A DNA stretch of 9,514 nt from an uncultured Clostridium sp. (GTDB lineage: Bacteria > Bacillota > Clostridia > Lachnospirales > Lachnospiraceae): assembly GCA_958349075.1 (NCBI GenBank), contig CATWBR010000153.1:1-9514 (forward strand). Direction: 5' to 3'. Position numbers and translations under genes: made by a program. Below, in pieces: positions 6,176 through 9,514 of this stretch. How positions within the stretch are numbered: position 1 is the stretch's first letter; every line of letters starts with the position of its first letter. The notes beneath the pieces are model-generated. The model worked only from the letters and a program-made list of their open reading frames with translations, made no database searches and was not told the origin of the DNA.

Positions 6176-8157
6176 GCGGACTGTTTTATATAAAGCTGGC
6201 AATGCAGAATATCAGAAAAAATGCCGGAACCTACGTGCCCTATATTCTGACCTGCATCGGTTCGGTCATGGTGTTTCAGATTCTGCTGACGCTTTCATTA
6301 AATACGGAACTGGACAAGATATACGGCGGCAGCAATATGCGGAGTGTTTTGCTGCTGGGCTGCATTATCATCGGATTCTTTACGGGAGGTTTCCTATTCT
6401 ATACAAACAGTTTTCTGATCAGGAGGAGAAAAAAGGAAATCGGGCTTTTTAACATCCTAGGGATGGAGAAAAAGCACATTGGAAGAATCATGTTTTACGA
6501 GACGGTCTTTATCGCCCTGATAAGCCTGACGGGTGGAATCGGAGGAGGTTTCCTGCTGTCAAAGGGCGTTTACCTTCTTCTGCTCAGAATGGTGGAGGCC
6601 GATGTGCAGTGGGGATTTCATTTTTCAGGCAGGGCCGCCATTACCGCGGTGGTACTTTACGGCTGTCTGTTTCTTGTTATCCTGGCCGTCAATATGGCGA
6701 GGGTACATGCGGCAAGCCCTGTGGAGCTGCTGCGCGGCGGTCTGGAAGGGGAGAGGGAACCAAAGACGAGGTGGGTGACCGCCGTCACCGGAGTGATATT
6801 TCTGGGAACTGCATACTACATTGCCGTTGTCACGAAAAATCCCATTTTTCTAATCCTGGGTTTCTTTGCAGCGGTGATCTGTGTCATTATCGGCACATAC
6901 TGCCTGTTTACCGCGGGCAGCATCGCACTGTTGAAGGCGCTGAAAAAGAATAAACATTTTTATTACAGGACGGATCATTTTATCTCCGTATCGGGGCTGA
7001 TCTACAGAATGAAACAGAATGCGGCCGGACTTGCCGGTATCTGTATCCTGTCAACTTCGGTAATCGTCATGCTCTCATCCACCGTGTCTTTGTACAGCGG
7101 ACTCCAGGGGGTGTTAAAGAACCGCTTTGTCAGGGAAATCAGCCTGACGGCAGGTGATATTGATGACGAAATGATGGAAAAGATAGACCAAATCACCCAT
7201 GAGCTCCTTCAGGAGGAGGGACTTTCGGAGGAAAATGCGTTCCGGTATAAAAATTTCGTATTTACCGCTGCCGAGGAGGAAAAGGGCGTGCTGCGGCCGA
7301 TCGACGCCGGCCGGAGTTCGGAATTAGGGAGAGTTAAGACCATCTGTGTAATTACAAAAGACGACTATAACAGAAATATGGGGAGCTGCCTTGAGCTGAA
7401 TCAGGGAGAGATTGTGGCCTTTGAGGGGGAGGAGCCCTATGAAGCAGACACACTTTCCATATACGGAAAATCATACCGTACGGTACCGGCCGGAGAACTG
7501 AAAATCTGGGAGCAGGATGAATCCTACGGCCGTTACGGCGCTTACTATATTATTGTACCGGATATCGGTGAAATGAGATCTCTGCTTGGGATGGATATGG
7601 AGATGTTCGGGAGTGTGGAGCGCGGGATACGCTACCAATATGCATTTGACCTTAACGCCGATGAGGAGACTCAGGTCCGCGTTTACAAAAGGATTATGGA
7701 AAAAATGCAGGGGCTGTCCGCGGGAGTCCGGGGAGAGTCGGCGGCGGAAGAGTGGAGATTTTATTTTTCGCTCCATGCGGGACTATTGTTTCTGGGGATT
7801 TTCCTGGGAGCCATCTTTATCATGGCGACGGTTCTGATTATCTATTATAAGCAGGTTACGGAAGGATATGATGACCGCGCACGGTTTGAGATTATGCAGA
7901 AGGTGGGACTGTCGAAAGCGGAGATACGCCGTTCCATCCGCTCACAGCTCCTGTTAATGTTCTTTCTGCCACTGGCGGCATCGGCCCTCCATATCACATT
8001 TGCATTTCCGATGATAGCGCGGCTGCTGGCGATTATGAACCTGACCGATGTGGGCCTGTTTATCCGGTGTACGGCCGGAACCTTCGGCGTATTTGCCGCT
8101 GCATACTGCGTGGTATATGTGTGGACATCCAGAGTTTATATGAAGATTGTAAGCTGA
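6172..8157 (+). CDS. BceB-type FtsX-family permease
   Basis: This 661-aa membrane protein has the ten-helix BceB layout. Predicted helices lie near 20-42, 57-79, 107-129, 155-176, 201-220, 224-247, 285-308, 534-558, 592-614 and 628-651. A single large extracellular domain (about 309-533) sits between helices 7 and 8. That domain is the hallmark of BceB-type permeases and determines which peptide antibiotic or lipid II-cycle complex is recognised. The RRRKKEIGLFNILGM segment (84-98) is the conserved FtsX-family coupling region that contacts the ATPase. GGTGAG (6161-6166) lies 5 nt upstream, and the ATGA overlap with bceA indicates coupled translation. The protein is full length with no frameshift. 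The ligand cannot be named from sequence. Confidence 0.94.
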   Translation: MSGLFYIKLAMQNIRKNAGTYVPYILTCIGSVMVFQILLTLSLNTELDKIYGGSNMRSVLLLGCIIIGFFTGGFLFYTNSFLIRRRKKEIGLFNILGMEKKHIGRIMFYETVFIALISLTGGIGGGFLLSKGVYLLLLRMVEADVQWGFHFSGRAAITAVVLYGCLFLVILAVNMARVHAASPVELLRGGLEGEREPKTRWVTAVTGVIFLGTAYYIAVVTKNPIFLILGFFAAVICVIIGTYCLFTAGSIALLKALKKNKHFYYRTDHFISVSGLIYRMKQNAAGLAGICILSTSVIVMLSSTVSLYSGLQGVLKNRFVREISLTAGDIDDEMMEKIDQITHELLQEEGLSEENAFRYKNFVFTAAEEEKGVLRPIDAGRSSELGRVKTICVITKDDYNRNMGSCLELNQGEIVAFEGEEPYEADTLSIYGKSYRTVPAGELKIWEQDESYGRYGAYYIIVPDIGEMRSLLGMDMEMFGSVERGIRYQYAFDLNADEETQVRVYKRIMEKMQGLSAGVRGESAAEEWRFYFSLHAGLLFLGIFLGAIFIMATVLIIYYKQVTEGYDDRARFEIMQKVGLSKAEIRRSIRSQLLLMFFLPLAASALHITFAFPMIARLLAIMNLTDVGLFIRCTAGTFGVFAAAYCVVYVWTSRVYMKIVS

Positions 8158-8208
8158 AAAGAGACTCGGAGGAAGGATTTGAAATAACCGTGAAGGCACC
8201 GGGTAATT

Positions 8209-8242
8209 ACGGTTTAGGAGAAAAAACGGTTTAGGAGAAAAA
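8209..8242 (+). repeat. Perfect 17-bp tandem duplication carrying a Shine-Dalgarno
   Basis: ACGGTTTAGGAGAAAAA occurs twice in direct succession (8209-8225 and 8226-8242) immediately before the lipoprotein start at 8244. Each copy contains AGGAG. The second copy (8233-8237) is 6 nt from the ATG, the ideal distance, and the first is 23 nt away. The duplication looks recent because the copies are identical. Confidence 0.9.
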
Positions 8243-8243
8243 T

Positions 8244-8714
8244 ATGAAGAAGAAACGATTTTTGTACGGTCTTGCCCTGTTTCTTCTGGTGGCCGTTGTC
8301 CTGTCCTGCGGCTCCGGCCGGTTCTACGGTTTTGCGGCAAAATGGAGGCTTGCAGAAAGGCTGGGATTTGCCGGAAGAGAGGGGAAAGTACTGGTAAGGC
8401 TGGAAGACGCAGAGGCAAGTGCGGTCATACGGAAAAATTTTACCGTCCCTCTGGGAGAAGAGGGAACCGTGCTGGTTGAGTATATTAAAAAGAGCGGAAC
8501 CGCAGATATCACCATTACTAAAAACGGCCGGGAGGTGGCGGTTCTGGACATTGCCTGCCCGGAAGGTGAAGAGCGCGGACAGGGGCCGGGGGAAAGGGGA
8601 GAGTTAAAGACCGTGCTCGGCTGCGGTGTTTACACGATTAAAGTGGAAGCGGGAGATTACGGAGGAATCCTGGCCTGCAGCCTTTTAAGGGAGCAGACCG
8701 CCGATATGCCGTGA
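8244..8714 (+). CDS. Small predicted lipoprotein downstream of bceAB, family unknown
   Basis: I do not recognise a family for this 156-aa protein. It begins MKKKR, followed by a hydrophobic stretch (7-20) and VLSC, a plausible lipobox with lipidation at C22, so it is probably anchored outside the membrane. Residues 45-150 look beta-rich, with alternating hydrophobic strands (KVLVRL, TVLVEYIKK, ADITITKNG, EVAVLDI, GVYTIKVEAGDYGG) and a Gly/Glu-rich loop at 107-120. The layout suggests a small beta-sandwich. Additional Cys residues at 105, 127 and 145 could form a disulfide. It starts 86 nt after bceB on the same strand with no terminator between, so it is probably the last gene of the bceAB operon. 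A role as an accessory binding or sensing subunit is inference from position only. Confidence 0.75.
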   Translation: MKKKRFLYGLALFLLVAVVLSCGSGRFYGFAAKWRLAERLGFAGREGKVLVRLEDAEASAVIRKNFTVPLGEEGTVLVEYIKKSGTADITITKNGREVAVLDIACPEGEERGQGPGERGELKTVLGCGVYTIKVEAGDYGGILACSLLREQTADMP

Positions 8715-8722
8715 TATAAAAA

Positions 8723-8737
8723 TTCACGGACGGTGAA
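8723..8737. terminator. Weak hairpin between convergent genes
   Basis: TTCAC (8723-8727) and GTGAA (8733-8737) form a 5-bp stem with a 5-nt loop in the 27-bp gap between the lipoprotein and pentapeptide genes. Read on the minus strand it is followed by TTTTATA, so it may help end the pentapeptide transcript. On the plus strand there is only a late, short T-run. It is too short to call confidently. Confidence 0.35.
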
Positions 8738-8741
8738 AAGG

Positions 8742-9338
8742 TCAGATTTTAATCCCCACAAGTAAAGCAATATCCAGCGCCTGGGAGGCGTCGATCTTAA
8801 GTCCGCGCAGCTCACTGAAGGTTTCCGATACCGTGATTCCTTCAATGACAGAGCCGGAGAGATCGATGCCTTTCAGCGGCGTGTGGAAAAATTCGGCGCG
8901 GGTTAAGTTGACCTGCTCAAAGGTCGTCTTTTTCAGCTTACTGTCCGAGAAGAAGGCCATATTGAGCTTTGCGAAAGAGAGTGAAGAGTCTTTCCAAAGC
9001 GTATTGGAAAAATTTCCGTAGCAGTAGGAGCCTTTTTCCAGGCGGACGGAGAGAAATGAGCTTCGGCTGAAGTCACAGCCGTCCCCTTTGCAGTCGCTCA
9101 TGATGCAGGCATTGAAATAACAGCTATTAAAACAGCAGTTTGAAAAATCGCAGTTTGTAAATGTCGTATGTAAAAATGAGCTGCCGCTGAAATCGCAGCC
9201 CGAAAAGCGGCAGGAGGTAAAGGACGCCTGCCGGAAATCGACTTTGAACGTACCGGACCAGACTTCTTCCCCCGTATAGACTGCTGCGCAGATGATATCT
9301 TCCTCCTCGGAGGCGGTGGTTAAATCGACTTCTAACAT
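8742..9338 (-). CDS. Qnr/McbG-like pentapeptide-repeat protein
   Basis: This 198-aa protein has a hydrophobic centre residue (Phe, Leu, Met, Tyr, Trp or Ile) every five residues from F35 to I165, with only G85 deviating. That makes 27 repeats, or almost seven turns of a right-handed quadrilateral beta-helix. There are no loop insertions like those of plasmid Qnr proteins. The inward i-2 position is mostly Cys, Ser or Thr, with Cys at 43, 48, 63, 68, 73, 78, 83 and 88. The tail after 166 (GLKIDASQALDIALLVGIKI, 179-198) resembles the C-terminal dimerisation segment of Qnr proteins. Those DNA-mimicking proteins protect gyrase and topoisomerase IV from quinolones or peptide toxins. Gyrase protection here is plausible but unproven. 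AGGAG (minus strand, 9346-9350) lies 7 nt upstream of the start. The gene converges on the bce operon. Confidence 0.88.
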   Translation of the reverse strand: MLEVDLTTASEEEDIICAAVYTGEEVWSGTFKVDFRQASFTSCRFSGCDFSGSSFLHTTFTNCDFSNCCFNSCYFNACIMSDCKGDGCDFSRSSFLSVRLEKGSYCYGNFSNTLWKDSSLSFAKLNMAFFSDSKLKKTTFEQVNLTRAEFFHTPLKGIDLSGSVIEGITVSETFSELRGLKIDASQALDIALLVGIKI

Positions 9339-9397
9339 AATTAGGCTCCTGATATGGATTTTTGTAATGAGTCTGTGTAGACATTTAAGATAAAGTC

Positions 9398-9426
9398 ATT
9401 TTAGCAACGAAGGAGTTGCGTGTCAA
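9398..9426 (-). promoter_or_regulatory. Sigma-A-type promoter of the pentapeptide-repeat gene
   Basis: On the minus strand a consensus -35 TTGACA (9421-9426) is followed by a 17-nt spacer and the -10 TAAAAT (9398-9403, five of six). Transcription would begin near 9391, about 53 nt before the start codon. The spacer holds the inverted repeat GCAAC-N6-GTTGC (9404-9419), which fills almost all of it and could be an operator. Confidence 0.75.
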
Positions 9427-9514
9427 GTGATGATGGGAGAGTGGCGGAGCCGTATTTCAGGGGATTTAATTGAGGAATGAGAACGCCGCCGGGACGGCCG
9501 GAGGGCGGAATGGT

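Noticed and set aside
8190..8234. Short GTG-started ORF (14 codons) between bceB and the lipoprotein gene
   Set aside because: The purine-rich Shine-Dalgarno is about 13 nt away, the ORF stops inside the tandem repeat, and nothing indicates that it is translated.
9427..9514. GC-rich inverted repeat (GCCG-N6-CGGC) near the window end
   Set aside because: There is no adjacent T-run and the neighbouring sequence is cut off, so no terminator, operator or gene can be supported.
1..9514. CRISPR array, tRNA, rRNA, insertion sequence or attachment site
   Set aside because: I found no regularly spaced repeats, cloverleaf, transposase or terminal inverted repeats. The only repeats are the short tandem and attenuator repeats listed.

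Overview
The window reads as chromosomal DNA of a Gram-positive Clostridia, most likely a Lachnospiraceae-type gut anaerobe. Base composition is intermediate, Shine-Dalgarno sequences are strong and purine-rich, promoters are sigma-A-like, and a Bce-type peptide-antibiotic module is present. The assignment rests on gene style only, because there is no rRNA or other taxonomic marker here.

Region 1 (1-2086) is an Lsa-like ABC-F ribosomal-protection gene behind a leader of about 450 nt. The leader starts from a good promoter (TTGACA-N17-TATAGT). It holds a tiny upstream ORF, a second upstream ORF joined to it by TAATG, and an intrinsic terminator just before the gene. Four leader segments form two mutually exclusive pairings: 236-245 with 319-328, and 317-329 with 518-530. 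The second pairing would destroy the terminator. This is the layout expected of ribosome-stalling, antibiotic-induced transcription attenuation.

Region 2 (2150-5285) holds a polytopic GT87-type glycosyltransferase, a BceR-type response regulator and a BceS-type two-TM histidine kinase. The glycosyltransferase and regulator genes overlap by 16 nt. A possible promoter (TTGCAA-N17-TATAAT) lies in the last codons of the ABC-F gene.

Region 3 (5286-8714) holds the BceA-type ATPase, the BceB-type permease (ATGA overlap with bceA) and a small predicted lipoprotein with no family I can name. An 18-bp perfect palindrome (CCTTACA-N4-TGTAAGG) and a half-site exactly 20 bp downstream precede a perfect -10 that lacks a -35. 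This fits activation by the neighbouring regulator. A 17-bp tandem duplication carrying the Shine-Dalgarno sequence precedes the lipoprotein gene.

Region 4 (8742-9426, minus strand) is a convergent pentapeptide-repeat protein with a Qnr-like C-terminal tail and its own good promoter. It has 27 uninterrupted five-residue repeats and an unusually cysteine-rich core. The last 88 bases hold nothing I can support.

Taken together, the window looks like an intrinsic antibiotic-defence cluster. It combines ribosome protection, sensing and detoxification of cell-envelope peptide antibiotics, possible envelope glycosylation, and possible gyrase protection. The least explained parts are the leader attenuator, the lipoprotein attached to bceAB, and the glycosyltransferase coupled to the two-component system.
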